Below, one piece after another: positions 1-13,100 of a stretch of DNA of 64,000 nucleotides. Position 1 is the stretch's first letter; every line of letters begins with the position of its first letter. This stretch comes from Cenococcum geophilum 1.58. Its lineage: Eukaryota; Ascomycota; Dothideomycetes; Gloniales; Gloniaceae. The stretch spans positions 682,001-746,000 of the forward strand of contig KV748196.1 in the NCBI GenBank assembly GCA_001692895.1, given 5' to 3'. The translations under genes were made by a program, and so were the position numbers. A model generated the notes under the pieces. It worked only from the letters and a program-made list of their open reading frames with translations, was not told the DNA's origin and did no database searches.

Positions 1-90
1 CTGTGCCATGATGCAAAGATTAAAGCGAAGGAGGCTAATGGGGCTGGGGCCTGGAGTGTTCGATGATAAGTAGACTCTATACACTGGACT
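1..90. other. left flank, no gene seen
   Basis: GC-balanced sequence without RIP character that abuts the simple-repeat tail of the first LINE. I see no gene or repeat in it. Confidence 0.5.
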
Positions 91-429
91 ACGTATGTAT
101 ATATGTATGTATGTATATTCTATTATGGCCATGCACCATCTAGGGTATGGGCCGTTACAGAGCGCTAACTAAATACTTCCTACCATTAACATGCTTGCTC
201 TAGTTTAGAAGCCAACTATAAGAACTATATATCTATTACCTAACACTATACTCAACTAAGGAAAAAATAAAGGAAAGTAATGTGTTACTATTAAAGAAAG
301 TTAGAGTTTAGAGGCGAGCCTAAGTAAGTAGTTTTCGATGCNTTGTGTCCGNAGGGCTATTCTAGCGTTNTGCGCTTCTTNATTGGCNANGNACNAGTNN
401 AGGCACGTNTAGAGGAGGCTCGCGGTGTA

Positions 430-3400
430 TTCGGTTAGATAATTAGAGGAGAAATTCTTAAGAGTCTTCGCTTATTAATGTCGGCTTCTATACTCTCTAT
501 ATCTTATACGCTTAGGTATAAACGTCTAGTCTCTTTTATAAATTTAATTGTAGCTTTAACTACGCTAATATCTGGCTTCTAGCGCTTAATTAGGCCGTTA
601 ATATTCCTGCCTCCTTTTTGTCTGCGTAAGTAGCCTCCTAATACATATAATAGATCCCCAAATTAATCTCTATGTTGCTCTCTTAGTTTAATCCTTTGCT
701 GCGCCCACCTCCTACAAAAGAAGAGGAAGTGCTGTATTAACTCTATAAGCCCGTAGTTGTATAACGCCGTCTCTGATGCATTAATTTTGTGGAGATATTC
801 CTTTAGAAATAACTTACCGGTCTATAGCTGCGTAAGGATAGCAGCTTCTAAGCTAATTAGCTGCTGGTATAATCCTGCAGCCTTTCTAAGGTGGAGTGCT
901 GCGTTAATCTTTCTTGTAAACTTGCCCGTATTAGATCTTCCCGATAGAAGCGGTCCTATTATTATCTTAACTCTTTTTAACGCTTACGTTATAAGGTACT
1001 ATAGGAGGCCGTCTCTCTATAGTGGCTCCTCGCTCTTTAGTCTTGTTGCTGCTTTGGTAAGCTTGTCGGCCTTCTTATTTCCTATAAATCCTAAGTGGCC
1101 TGGAATCTAGTATAGCGTGACATTATTTAGCCAAAGCTTCTTTAAGATCTCTACGACTATTTCCTGGTAGGCTCCAGCCCTTTAGCTCTATACTAACAGC
1201 AACGCTAATTATAAGTCGGAGAATATTCTTATACTAGATGCAGGTATTGGAAAACCTACTTAGTCAACAGCCGTGCACGTAGGGTCCCACGGCCAGTTAG
1301 CTGCCTCGCTGATTGCTAGAAGCTCTATAAGGTAGGCGTTGGCCTAATTAGAGCTCGCCACCGTTTTTAAAAGCGTTGCTTTAGATAGCGTAGCATACAC
1401 ACCAACTCCTGCCCTACTATTGCGCACCGATGTATTAACGTATATATTAACCTGCCCTAGCTTATAGTCTTTAATAATAGCTTAAGCATAATCTTCGTCC
1501 TTATATATTACTACATTAGGCTTAGCCACCTACGGTAGGCATGTATACGGTTTAACCTCCAGCACCCTATTTACCTAGATATCCTCGCACATCTCTACTA
1601 TCCTCTAGAGTGGCAATCGGTGCCGTTTATAGAGCCTCTATCTTTAAATTATCTAATAAGGATATAATTTACCTAGTTTATAGATTAACACCTAGAACAC
1701 GATAGCCTGGTTATACAGCCTTTGCTTAAGAGGGAGCAAGCCAGCTTTTACTTCCGCTATTAGCAGGACAACAGAGCAAAACCCCCTAATAATAGCTTAT
1801 GCTATAATCCTCTGCGCCTACTAGAGGAGCTATATTAACTCTTATATCGCAAGCGGGTACTATATTAGCGACGCGTAGTCTACTACTAGTAAAACCGAGC
1901 TCTTAGCTAGCTGCTTAACGCTCTTAAACTACAGTCCCTTTAATCTGCGCAACGCTAGCGCCACCTTAGTGGCTTTGCCTGCCTTATTTACTAGGTGCGC
2001 CTTAAACCGTAGCTCCTTATTAAGGATTACCCTAAGGATTTTAACTTCCTAAGTTGGGGGGATCCCTTTTCCTTTAAATTAGAGCGGCGTGGTAGCATCC
2101 CTGCCTACTTCTTTATATCTAGTAAGGTGGATAAATAACGTTTTCTTTACTTTAAATTGGGCTCCACTGGTCCTCTCCCATTTCTTAAGCATTGGTATAA
2201 TCTCGCCCTAGATAATCTGCGTGTTTTCCTCCGCCGTAGGGCCTATAATCTATACCAAGTAGTTATTAACGAAGGCTATGGAGCTACTATTTCTGGGTAC
2301 GCTTTATATAAGATCCGCGTTAAAGAATAGAAAGAGTATTAGGGCTAGTGCTAATCCCTACGGGAGACCCGCCTGCGGAAGCGCCTGTACCTTTAATATG
2401 TATCCGTTAACTAGGATATAGGCTTAACGGTTTGTATAAAAGTCCTGTACCTATTATATAATCGTCTAAGGTATCTAACGCTGCTATAATCTCCTAATTT
2501 CCGGCTCTATGGCTATATTATTATACGCACCCTTAATATTAAATAATACTAGAGACAGCGTCTTCTTTTCTCTCTATGCTCTAAATACGTCCTTATAGAG
2601 ATATAATAGCGTATATATTGTTAACCTTTGCTTCCTAGCTCCAAAGTGCGTCTTAGGTAGTAGGCTGTGTTCCTCTACTAGGTATGCTATCCTCTCCGCC
2701 ACTAGCGATTTAAGTGCTTTTCCTAGCGTTAAGAGGAGGGAGATCGGCCTATAGTTATTTGCTACTGTATAGTCCCCCCGCTTTAGCTTCTACAGTAGTA
2801 TAATTTTTACTACCTTCCATTCCTAGGGTACCTTTCCTGTCTTAAGTAATTTGGTAAAGAGAGTAGTAATCTCACTACTTAGTACGGGCCACAGCTCTTA
2901 CTATACCCTGGCTAGTAGGCCGTCCCTTCTAGGAGCCTTATCTGGGCTAGCCCTAAATATAGCTGCCTTAACCTCGTGTTTGGCGATAGGCTCCTATGGC
3001 AATTAGTTATAGCTAGTTATAGCTTCCTCCTCTTATTCGCACGGCGGCGGGACCGGAAAGAATACCTGGAATAGTTCTCTTACAATATTGTGGTTCTCCG
3101 TAATAACCTCTCCCTATCCTTTATCCTTCTTAATTAGTGGTATTCTAGCGAACGCGGATATAGCCTGCGGATTAAGGTATTTTAATGCTTTCTATATATT
3201 GTCACTATTACTAAGGAATTTGTCCTAATGGAGCTTCTTATGTCGCTAAATAGTCCTATAGAAGAGCTTCTTCGCTCTTACTACGACATTATATAGCTTA
3301 GGGTCATCCCTTCCTTACCTCTACATTACGCTATTCCTATTTCTCTAGTATATGTATAACTTCCTCAGCGTTATAAGGTTTTCGTTCCACCATCTTTTCA

Positions 3401-4335
3401 TATACGGTAATAGTCTGGCCCGTTAGCAGTATACTTTAAGGGCTTTGTTAACCCACCTATTAAGGCAGTTAACCATTTCGTCTATATCTTCTATAGGGAA
3501 TCCCATCTCTTTCTATCGCTCCACGTCTTCTCGTATCTTATCCCAGTTTGCATTCTTAATAAGCAGCCTCTCCTAGCTCTCCTGCGTGTCTATATCAACC
3601 CAGAAGCTAGTGTAGATAGCTCTATAGTCTGATCTGTACTTATACTCCTAGATAGCGCACTTTGCTAATTCACTTGCTAGGCCCGGGGTTACAAGCATAA
3701 GGTCAATTGTTAATATTCGCCCCGCGTCGCTTTTAAACGTAGGTATTCCCACTAGAAGTAGGCTCTAGAGTAACCAGTCCGCCATAAAGTTAATAATTAG
3801 CGCGCTTTCTTCCTACGTTAATATAGTACTAATATAACTTCCTCCCTATAGTGGATTATGCCGATTAAAGTCACCTGCGATTACTACCTTAGTATATAGG
3901 TCGCGTAATAGTTCACCCTAGATTAGCCTATTAATTATCTCTAGTCTGCTAGAGAGCTCCTCTAGGTTCTCTTCCTTGGTTCTCCTTAAATATCTATCTA
4001 GAATATATACCAACACAATTATAAGTCTTCTTTAGCCAACGTGCGCTACCACCGCCATAATGTCTGCTAAATCTACCTACAGCTGTGTAGCTACCAGCTC
4101 TTTAGATGCCCAGATATATAACCTAACTAGGGGATACCGCTGCTGCCTGCCCATTGGGACGAACCTCATCCACTAGGGATTTAAGCCAGCCAGCACCACT
4201 TCCCTATCTAAGAGAAAGCAGTAAGGCTCCTGGCCTAGAATAAAGTAGAAGTCCGCCAGCGCTTCGTTATTATATAGCGCATGCTGCGCCTCCCTACACT
4301 TCTTTATATTCGCCTAAAGGATCTAAAGTTCTCTA
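430..4335 (-). pseudogene. LINE ORF2 (endonuclease-RT-RNase H), copy 1
   Basis: Decayed pol-like ORF of the LINE; it would nick the target, reverse transcribe the RNA and remove RNA from hybrids. On the minus strand the order is APE-type endonuclease (about 4300-3500, GDFN kept near 3860, SDH changed to SDY near 3630), then reverse transcriptase (about 2950-2000), then RNase H (about 1450-950, with PGHLG followed by GNKKAD). The RT catalytic pair expected as VDD reads VNN at 2262-2267, which two TpG-to-TpA changes explain. The frame holds many TAA/TAG codons, nearly all at Gln or Trp positions, as RIP predicts. An open plus-strand frame at 757-1110 is only the antisense of the RNase H part. 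It cannot encode active enzyme. Confidence 0.85.
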
Positions 4336-4339
4336 TTTA

Positions 4340-5670
4340 TAGCGCTGTCGTACAAGAATCCTGTCCATCTCTTTCCTGTATGCTAGGCATTTACAGTATA
4401 AGGCTTGGTGAGGACCCTAGCAGTTCACGCAGTGTAGATTCACCGTCTTATACCGGAGATGGCCTTCCCGCCCACACATTTCGCACGTATTAGGTCGCGT
4501 ATAGTCTCTAGCCCTATGTCCAAACCTTCTGCATTTATAGCATGCTATAGGGGTGCGTTGCTCCTTAAATGGTGATATAATAATCGCGCCTCCCCCAAAT
4601 AATACGTTGTCCGACGTAAGCAGCTTCTCTATATCCTCCTTTACTGCCACTTTAATAATCACCGACGCGTGCTAGCCGCGCGGCCTTGGTTGTCCTAGCT
4701 ATCTTATTATGCATACCTCTACCCTATTCTCTACCCTAAAGCGCTCTATAGCTAACTTACTTACTTTTCCGCTGTTAATGTCTATCGCTAAAGGTACTTT
4801 AACCCAGTCCGCCTTAACTGTATACTACTTAGGTCCGACAAGCCTCGCCCTAGGGATATGCGGTTTAAGCTATTAAGCAGTTGTTTGCCTAAACGTAGCT
4901 TCTTTATCTTTTTCCACCGAGAATCTAATAATGCTCGCGCTGTCGCTTGTTCGCTATACGCAGAAGTCCTTAAGTATAGCTCCTGTAAGCCCCTTAATAT
5001 CCTTTATACCTTACGCAATAGTTTACTTTACTGCTTTAGTAGTAGCTACCCTCTCTATTGCCTCTAAACCCGCTTAGCTAACGTCTATTACTAGCTACTA
5101 ATTAGGTTCCTTAGGGTTCCTAGCGCTTATCGTTTATGGCAAGGTTATCTCTAACCCTGCTATACCTCCACTGGCTGCTACTAATGCCTATAATTATATT
5201 GGAGCTAAGGGAGTATTTAGTTGCGCTTATAAGGACTAGATGGCCTTTTAGAGTTCGGCGTTTTGCTTTTTAAGGCTTCGCTGTTCCGATTTAATGTCTA
5301 TAAGGTTATTTCTAATGCTCTCAATAATGCTATTCTGGTTTGTAATAATATTGCTCTACTATACTATAGTTTCTTTAAGGCTTTCGATAAGTTAATAAAA
5401 TTCGTTATAATTAATACCTCCTCCTTTACGTTCGGGTAAGGTAGAGACTCTTACTGTAGGGAATAGAGGTAGTATATACTGTGTAGCTTATAGTCTGGTT
5501 TATAGTGCGGTTGTCTGCTATTTAAACTATGCTAATATTTAGGCTCGTGTCCTTAGCGACTGCTGGGCCTCTTGCACCTTCGCGCTTGGTTTCTTTGTAC
5601 GTCTTAGTGGAGCTACTAGCGGGTCTAGAGGTGGTGTTGCTGATACGCGTTTAGGGGTTAAAGCAGCCAT
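4340..5670 (-). pseudogene. LINE ORF1 (nucleic-acid-binding), copy 1
   Basis: RNA-binding ORF1 of the LINE. The family start ATG is intact at 5670 on the minus strand, followed by a basic Pro/Lys-rich start, a probable coiled coil about 120-170 codons in (Asn/Gln/Glu/Leu-rich), and a cysteine-rich C-terminus. Codons at 4662-4417 stay open and contain zinc-knuckle remnants: CYKC, then GH, then a Cys lost to Tyr, followed by CEMC, then GH. The Cys-to-Tyr change fits TGC to TAC. Upstream the frame is broken by TAA/TAG at Gln positions. Homologous ORF1 regions occur at 42012 and 47761. Confidence 0.8.
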
Positions 5671-5781
5671 TAGGGCTCCGGGGCTTCGTTCGGTGGGCCG
5701 TAGGGGCCGCCTTACAGCGGGAACTAGCTAAACGAAAGACTAGGATTCGATTAAAAGAAAGTCCGAGATGAATATCCTCCC

Positions 5782-6084
5782 TGGCAAACTGTTACAAAGG
5801 TATGCGTGTGGTGTATCTTGTACTAGACTATAAGGGGGTAACACGTACGGGGCAGACGCCCTCCCTGCTAGTATGCTAGTACATGTACGGGGGTATCGGT
5901 TCTACGCATAACAGGATATAATAACGCAACATAGTATACCTCTTGAGCTGCGGTCTAGCGTTAGAGGAGTGCGTATAGGTCGGCCAGACCACGCTAAAAG
6001 GTCGGCCCGATAGGCGAAACCTCCGCCCGCCACACCAAACCCCACCCTTCCCCTCCCAAACTGACCCTACCATCCACCCTATCT
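5782..6084. other. GC-balanced island between LINE and AT-rich repeat
   Basis: Sequence without RIP character. Its left part may be LINE leader (see copy 1). The right end (6010-6080) is strongly C-rich on this strand and switches abruptly at about 6085 to very AT-rich DNA. A 65-codon minus-strand frame is present but has no recognisable features. Confidence 0.4.
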
Positions 6085-6667
6085 TTTCTTATATATCTAT
6101 CTTAAATCTATTATAAAAATATTTTTTATATAATAATTATTACCTTAAAGAGCTATATAGGCTATTTATAGCTTATTTTATAGTAATTTTAATAGTTTAA
6201 GCTATTTATAAAGCCTATTTAAACTAAAATAAAATCCTATAAAGGTAAATAATAAGTTTTTTCTAATATATTTAAAACATGTTTCTAATACGTTTAGAAT
6301 ATATTTATAACTAATTACAAACCTATTCTAGCTATATATAATTAAAATATATTAAGAATTATTATTAAATATGATTTTAGTAGTTTAAGCTACTTTATTA
6401 TAACTAAAAACTATATATCTTTATATATATAAATAAGGCTTAAATATAAATATAAATATATTTTATATATTTATTATTATATACTAGCTTTTATTACTTT
6501 TAATAATAATAATAATTATATATATATATATATATTAAAACTATTTACTCTCTTTATATTAGATCTTATATTTTATAAAAACTATTATAAATTCTAAGGG
6601 TATTTATAATATTTTTTACCCTTTATATTTAAAAGAACTAATATTATTAGCTTAAAAAAATATTTTT
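6085..6667. repeat. very AT-rich decayed repeat, split by gypsy A
   Basis: Extremely AT-rich DNA with TA runs (for example 6517-6535). Its right 100 bases match 16300-16405, sharing TATTTAAA then GAACTAATATTATTAGCTTA, so it is a copy of the 15646-16905 repeat family. Gypsy A is inserted just after this shared stretch. I see no gene. Confidence 0.6.
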
Positions 6668-7088
6668 TATTACGAACGCTTTAAGTACAATGTTACGACT
6701 ACTTAGAAGGGAGTTAAAGGAAGCTAGTTGGTTAATACAAGCACGGTCTAGGATGGAGCCGATAGAGCCATGTAATGAGGAATAGTAACTAAGGTTACAT
6801 GACGTGATCTATATAATCTATATAATCTATAGGATCTATAACAGAGCAGATAGAGTATACGTACCTTACATACTAAGGGGATTTCTTAGGAGTGCGGTTA
6901 TGTATTTAAAGGACCATAGTCCCTACCTAGATAGTTCTCTTCTTTATAGTAAATCTTAGAATATAATTAGAGTTAATCTATTAGGCAACCACTCTACCAG
7001 TTATTATTACGTTGTTAATATCTTATTTACCTATATACCTAGCCTATTAATAAGTTCACCGTAGTTCCTGCTACAAGGCTTTATTATA
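6668..7088 (+). repeat. 5' LTR of gypsy A
   Basis: 421 bp, matching 14208-14628 along its length. Family termini from the less mutated copies are TGTTACGGACGC at the start and GGTTCCGTTACA at the end; here RIP has turned the first TG into TA. It holds a short direct repeat of ATCTATATA units near 6802-6840. It is visibly less mutated than the 3' LTR of the same element. Confidence 0.9.
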
Positions 7089-7129
7089 CATTTACTACTA
7101 AGGTTATAGTATTAATAAAGTTAAACAAT

Positions 7130-10100
7130 ATGCCACTAAAAGCACTAGCTATAACGCTATTGACGGCGGCAACTACTTTAAGATTAGGTAACGACACTAG
7201 TATAGCAGACACTAACTTATAGTAACCTATAACGGTTAGACAACTATAAGAGATAGTTGACTAGTTAATAGAAAATAATATAACGTTAGAAAATAGGATT
7301 AACGGGATAGGAGTAGCAAAGATTAAGCTACTATTAATTAAAAGGTACTTAGGGGAAAGATTAAAACTTAAAGGATTCCTTATATAAATACACTTTAAAG
7401 TTACGCAAAAAGGGGCAAAGCTACTAATACCTATAGATTAAATAGCATATACGGGACTATTCCTATTAGGAAGGGCACTTAAGTGGTTTAAGCTTTACCT
7501 TACGGAAATACAAGCGAATAGCATAACGACCACTAATTAAGAAGTATGGTTTATATTTGTAAGCTAAAAAGGGTTTACAGAATAACTAATATAGATATTT
7601 AGAGACCCGGAGGCAGTAACCACAGTAAAAAGAAAACTCTAAAATATTACGTAATAAACCTTAGTAATTAAGTATATAACGCAGTTCCAGACATTAGTGA
7701 CGTAAGTTAAGTAGAATGATAAGGCGCTTATAGCACAGTATAAGTAAGGACTTAAGGCTAAAGTCTAAAATATAATTATCCTAATAAAAGATGCGGACAC
7801 CCTAAGGGAACTAATAGATTAAGCGATTAAAATTAATAATTAGATCTACCAAAGGGAATAGGCTAAGAGAGGCTAGAATAAAGTTCTATAGTTATATAAG
7901 GCGTAAAGTACGCAACGACTAAAGCTAAGTTAAAAACTATAGTATGGCGTAGAGCTAATAGACTTAAGTAGTACTAAAGAATTTAGGAAATAGAATAAGA
8001 AATTATAGAAACCTAGAGGATAAGGATTAAGTAATTAAAGGTCTAAGGAGTAGAGGCCGAACTAGGGATTTTAGTAGTAAAAGACGTTTAGGCGGACTCT
8101 ATAGCAAGAAAAATAGTTTAAAGAAGGAGCTTATATAAATTGCGGAAAATAGGGTTATTATATTAGAGACTGTAGAAGTAGTTAGAGTTACTATATAGTA
8201 AAAGGCATAAGACTAGCAGACAATATATACGTATAAAGGGACAATAATATACTGCAAGGAACAAAAGAGTGTTTAATTAAAAGTTTTATGTTTTGTTATA
8301 ACAACGTATACCAAATTTATAAGGACGCTAAGTATAGCGTAAGCTATTAGCTATAAGAGCTAGCACCTATAGAATATAGAGGAACTAATAAACTAGTTTA
8401 TAGATTGGATATTAAGGACGATAAATTTAATATAGGCGAAATATTTCGTACTAATAAGGCAATAAAGGTAGCTTACTAGGAGTATATAAACCTAAGAGAT
8501 ATTATATAAGAGGTAAAGGATAATTCTACTATGGAATAGGGAACATTAGTAGGGATTAAGACCCCACTAGATATAATATCTATTACTTTATAAGACGTAA
8601 GAGAAGTAGGGCAGCGAACTACTTCGGCACTTAATAAAGGCAAAAGGCCAAAGGCTTAAGATTCTTAAGATAAGATATAAGATAACCAAGATTCTTAAGA
8701 CGAGATGAGGTAAGCTTAAGGACCTATAATAGATAATAACCGATAGAGTAGGGCAGTGGCTTAGTTTAGTAATATACAAATAAGCTTAGGACGAAGTTTC
8801 CTAAAGGTATAAGATTCTTAGGANNAGATAAGTGAGATTTAAGACTCTTAAGACGAGATAAGAACACTAGTAAAGCCTAGTTGGACTAAGGCTGGAGTAA
8901 AGCTTAAGATAGAAGTAAGCTCAGGATTAAGAATCTAAAAGGGTTAAGAATTTAGAGTATAAATAAAGACACCCACGAATAAGAGGTAAGAGGCTTTTTT
9001 ATAGATTAGAGAATCTACAGCGTAAATAGCAACTAGACTAGGAGATAGACATATAGACCTAGAAGACTTACTAGGGGAATATAGTGTTTAGCCTAAAGAT
9101 TAAAATATCGATACCAAGATTAAGAAGTAGAAAGACTTTAAGGATCTAAGTATAAGACGTAAACTAAAAGAAACTATAAAAGAATTTAGGTAATAAATTA
9201 TTGTATAGTAAGAATAGAAACTAGATAAGAGATCTAGTATATTAGGACGTACTAGGGACAGAGCGCTAGTATGAAGGATTACCAATAGGCTTAGGGCAGG
9301 CATATTAAGAGCTAAGTGGCTTACTAAACTAGAAGATAAAGAGGATTTAGGGATCTTTACTAGATTTAAAGAACAATATACTAAGGGCTATTACAATATA
9401 GTAATAAGAAGATACTTCCTTACGGACAAGCCGTATACACTCCAGTAGCTGTACTAAAAGTGGTATAGGCAGCGACACAACAATGAGTGGGAAGATTTCT
9501 ATATATAGTTGGATAAAAAAGTTATTTAAGATCACCCAATTATAAAAAAGGCTATAACTTACATTAAAGGAGCCTTAATTATAACGTTAAAGGATCTAAA
9601 GGAATAATTAGAGGATTAGAGAAGCGAGAGACGCATCTTAGTACCTATAAACGAAGTTATAACGTTTAGATTAGCATAATAAAGGTTTAAACTTAAGGAT
9701 AAAGACGAGCTAAGAGTTAACCTAAAGCACCTAGTATACTATACGCTATTATAGATTATATATATAGACGATATATACGAAATGCATAAGAATCCAAAGG
9801 AAAAGAATTAGAAATACCCTGTAAGGATATATTAGATAATAGATAAATAATAGTACAGGAATGCTAAGTATATGCATAGATAGCATCTAGCAGAAGTTTA
9901 AGAGGAAGGAGACTTAATACTTTAACTAGGAAGATTCCTTATAGAAGAATGCTTAGATGGATAATAGTAGTAAAAATACCTAGAGAATACGTATTTATAG
10001 TATATTAAAGATAAAAAGCGAACTAAGCATTAGCTAAAGAGCGAGCTAAGTATAATAGGATTAAGTAGCCAATAGTTAGGAAAAGTAGAGGCCTATAGAA

Positions 10101-10159
10101 CCAAAGGGAGCTAGTAATAGAGCCTTAGACCCTTAAAGGAATTTAAGGACAACACCTAA
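7130..10159 (+). pseudogene. extended gag ORF of gypsy A
   Basis: Structural Gag frame starting at the ATG at 7130 (MPLKALAITLL) and staying in one phase to TAA at 10157-10159, about 1,009 codons. The capsid-like region includes a KLKGFL motif near 7360. A CCHC zinc knuckle lies at about codon 336 (INCGK, then GYY, then RDC near 8138-8175; the His is now Tyr). Instead of ending there, the same frame continues for about 670 codons before protease. That extension is hydrophilic, rich in Lys, Arg and Glu, and is conserved in B and C; I do not recognise it. In-frame TAA/TAG codons sit at Gln/Trp positions. NN occurs at 8824-8825. Confidence 0.8.
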
Positions 10160-13100
10160 ATTCATAAGTTAATTAGTAAGATTAGTAGTTTAAAGCGCTA
10201 ATAGATAGTGGAGTAACGCAAAACCATATCTTACTAGTAGCAGTTAAGAAAATAGGATTACCTTATAGACAGAAGGAGCAACTTTACCTATTAGTTATAA
10301 TTTTAGGAGATCTAATAGCCTATGGAGGAGGGATTATTAATCTTAAAATAGGACCTATTTAGATAACCATTAAAGGAAGACAAATTAAGATGTTTTTTAA
10401 TATCCTACTATTAGGACAGGATAAGGCAGTATTAGGCATGCCTTAGTTATAGGAATACAATCTAAGGATTAATTAGATTACAGGTTAGGTTAATATTAGG
10501 GATACTTAACGCTATAAGATGCGATAGTAAACTAAGTTAGTATAGTACTAAGTTAGAGCGATATATAAAGAGACTAAGTAAGGCTTAAGTTATATACTAA
10601 AGAGATACCACAAGTATAGCAAAAAGCTATAGTTATTAGAAAGTAAGAAGCTAGTAGATTATATAGCATAGGACTATAAAATAGAGTTAGAACTAGGAAT
10701 AAGTCTAAGGTTCTTTCTAACCTATAAGCTTACTTAAGAGGAGTTAAGCGTACTTAAAGAGTTTGTTTAGGAGAACTTATAAAAGGGATATATTAGGCCA
10801 TTATAGTTATTAGCAGGATATCTAGTACTATTTATACTAAAGAAAAATAGAAAGCTTAGGTTATGCATTAACTATAAATAGTTAAACAGCATTACTTAAA
10901 AGGATAAATATCCTTTACCCTTAATTAGCGAAATTTAAGATTGGATAGGTAATGCGTAAATCTTTACAAAGATAGATCTAAGATGGGCATACCATTAAAT
11001 TAGAATTAAGGAAGGTAATAAATAGAAGGCAGCCTTTAGGTTAAGAAAAGGACTATATAAGCTATTAGTTATACAATTTGGATTAATAAATACACCCGTA
11101 ACGTTTTAGAAACAAATTAATAGTGTATTAAGAGAACACCTTAATAAGTTTGTTATAGTATACCTTAATATTATTATTATCTACTTAATAACTAAGGAAG
11201 AATATAGGGAACACGTTAAATGGGTCTTAAAGAGACTATAAGAAGAATAGATGCTAGTAGTAATTAAGAAATACAAGTTCTTCACAAGGAAGACTAATTT
11301 CGTTAGATTTATTATTAAACTAGGTTATATTAGTATAGACCTAAAGAAGATTAAAGCTATAGTAAGTTAGCAAAAACTAAAGAACGTAATATAGTTAAGG
11401 TTATTTTTAGGGTTTTGTAACTACTATAGAAGGTTTATAGCATAGTAGTTAAAGAATATTAAACCATTTACTAGGCTTATAAAGAAAGAGGAACTATAGG
11501 TATAGGGAGATAAGTAAAAGAAGTTGTTTAAGGAACTTAAGGAGTTATTTACCTAAGAGCTAATCCTTAAAATCTATTAACTAGGACTAGATACGGTTGT
11601 AAAAACGGACGTATTAGACTATGTACTAGGAGTATATTTACTATAGAAGTATAAGGACGTATAGCATCTAGTAGTATACTATAGTAGAAAGATAACACTA
11701 CTAGAGTTAAACTATAACGTTTACAATAAGGAGTTATTAGGTATAGTTACAGCACTTAAGGAATAGAGAGCATTCTTATAAGGTATAGAGAAACTATTTA
11801 TAGTTAAGACGGATTATAAGAACCTAACGGGGTTTCTAATAATAAAAGAACTTAATTAAAAATAGGTTAGATGGGCAGAGATGCTTATAGAATACTATTT
11901 TAAGATTTAGTACACTAAAGGAACTAAGAATGTAAGAGCAGATGCACTTAGTAGAAAGGCTAAACTATAAAATAACGAAAACCCGTTAGGAGTAATGCTA
12001 CGTAAAGATAAGAATAGATTAATTAGATATAATTACCCTAAACTAGTAGCAACTTAAGAGGATAATAAACTAGGAAAAGTCTATAAGATACTAGAAAGCT
12101 TTTAGGTATAGAAAATTCTAAAAGCATAGCTAGAAGATCTATAGATGGATATATATAAGAATTAAGAAGCGAAGTATATCCTAAGAAGTATAGTAGAGTA
12201 TTTTATAGAAGGTTTCTATAGGGGAATAACTTAAGGACATAATAGAGCAATAGGCTTAGTGTTAAGACTTTAGAAAGAATACATTATTAATAGAATCTGG
12301 AGTATTATAAGAAAAGTAATAAAAGAGTATCTAAATTACTAAAGAAATAAACTAACGAGGTATAAGCTATATGGAGGGCTATAACCTATTAAAATACCAG
12401 AGAGACTATAAGAGGTTATATTATAGGACTTTATTATTAAGTTACTAAAGTTAAAAGATCCTATTACCGGACAAGATTATAATATAATCTTAGTAATAGT
12501 GGATAAGTTAACTAAGTAGGGCTACTTTATAGCATGTATAGAAGAAATCTTAGCGGAAGATATTACTAAAATCTATGTTAAAGAAGTATTTATAAGACAC
12601 GGAGCACTAAGTAAGATTATATCGGATAGAGATCTAAGATTTATAGCAGTATTTTAGGAGGTATTCTTAGCGGAGTAAGGAGTTTAAGTAGTAACTTTTA
12701 CCGTATATTATCCACAGACAGACGGTTAAATAAAAAGATTAAATTAAACGCTAGAATAGTATCTAAGATATTATATTAATTATGCATAGAATAATTAGGT
12801 ATCGCTATTACTAGTTATATAGTTTATATACAATATAACACTATAGGAAGGAATAGGCATATTACTATTTAAGGCAAATTATAGATATAAGCTAAGAATA
12901 TTATTATTACTATAATAAGTAAAGAAAATAAGTAGTATAGCTAAAGAAAGAATAGAGATATTAATAAATCTTTATATAGACCTTATAGAATTAGTAAAGA
13001 AAGTATAAGAGAGAATAAAAANGTATTATAATACTAAGAGATCTAAGGGACCAGATCTTAAGGAGGGAGATAAAGTGTAGCTACTATATAAAAATTTTAA

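Larger units (their letters stand above)
91..5781 (-). mobile_element. Tad-like LINE, copy 1 (minus strand)
   Basis: A non-LTR retrotransposon read right to left. On the minus strand it has a 5' leader, ORF1 with zinc knuckles, ORF2 with endonuclease, reverse transcriptase and RNase H, a short 3' UTR, and an ATAC-type simple-repeat tail (about 91-120) in place of poly-A. It aligns end to end with the copies at 41823-47587 and 47598-53338. The domain order with RNase H fits the fungal Tad1 clade. It is the least RIP-damaged of the three: the endonuclease GDFN motif is intact near 3860 and ORF1 keeps an 81-codon open stretch. The leader may extend to about 5880, because rightward sequence shares a CTAGCAGGGAGGGCG motif with the copy 2 leader. 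A run of N bases at 342-409 lies in its 3' part. Confidence 0.9.

Noticed and set aside
757-1110. 117-codon plus-strand open frame
   Set aside because: Exactly opposite the RNase H part of LINE copy 1; the homologous place in copy 2 (46584-46781, minus) is open antisense too. RIP adds stops mainly to the sense frame, leaving antisense frames open.
6661-6667. clean 5-bp target duplication for gypsy A
   Set aside because: TATTT follows the element, but the left side reads TATTTTT with two extra bases before the LTR, so the match is not convincing.
8588-8779. 63-codon minus-strand frame
   Set aside because: Antisense to the gag extension of gypsy A, with no protein-like features.
9347-9535. 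62-codon minus-strand frame, nearly identical to one at 31395-31583
   Set aside because: Both lie antisense to the same gag segment of gypsy A and C, so their similarity only reflects repeat homology. The same holds for 9100-9303 and 35219-35422.
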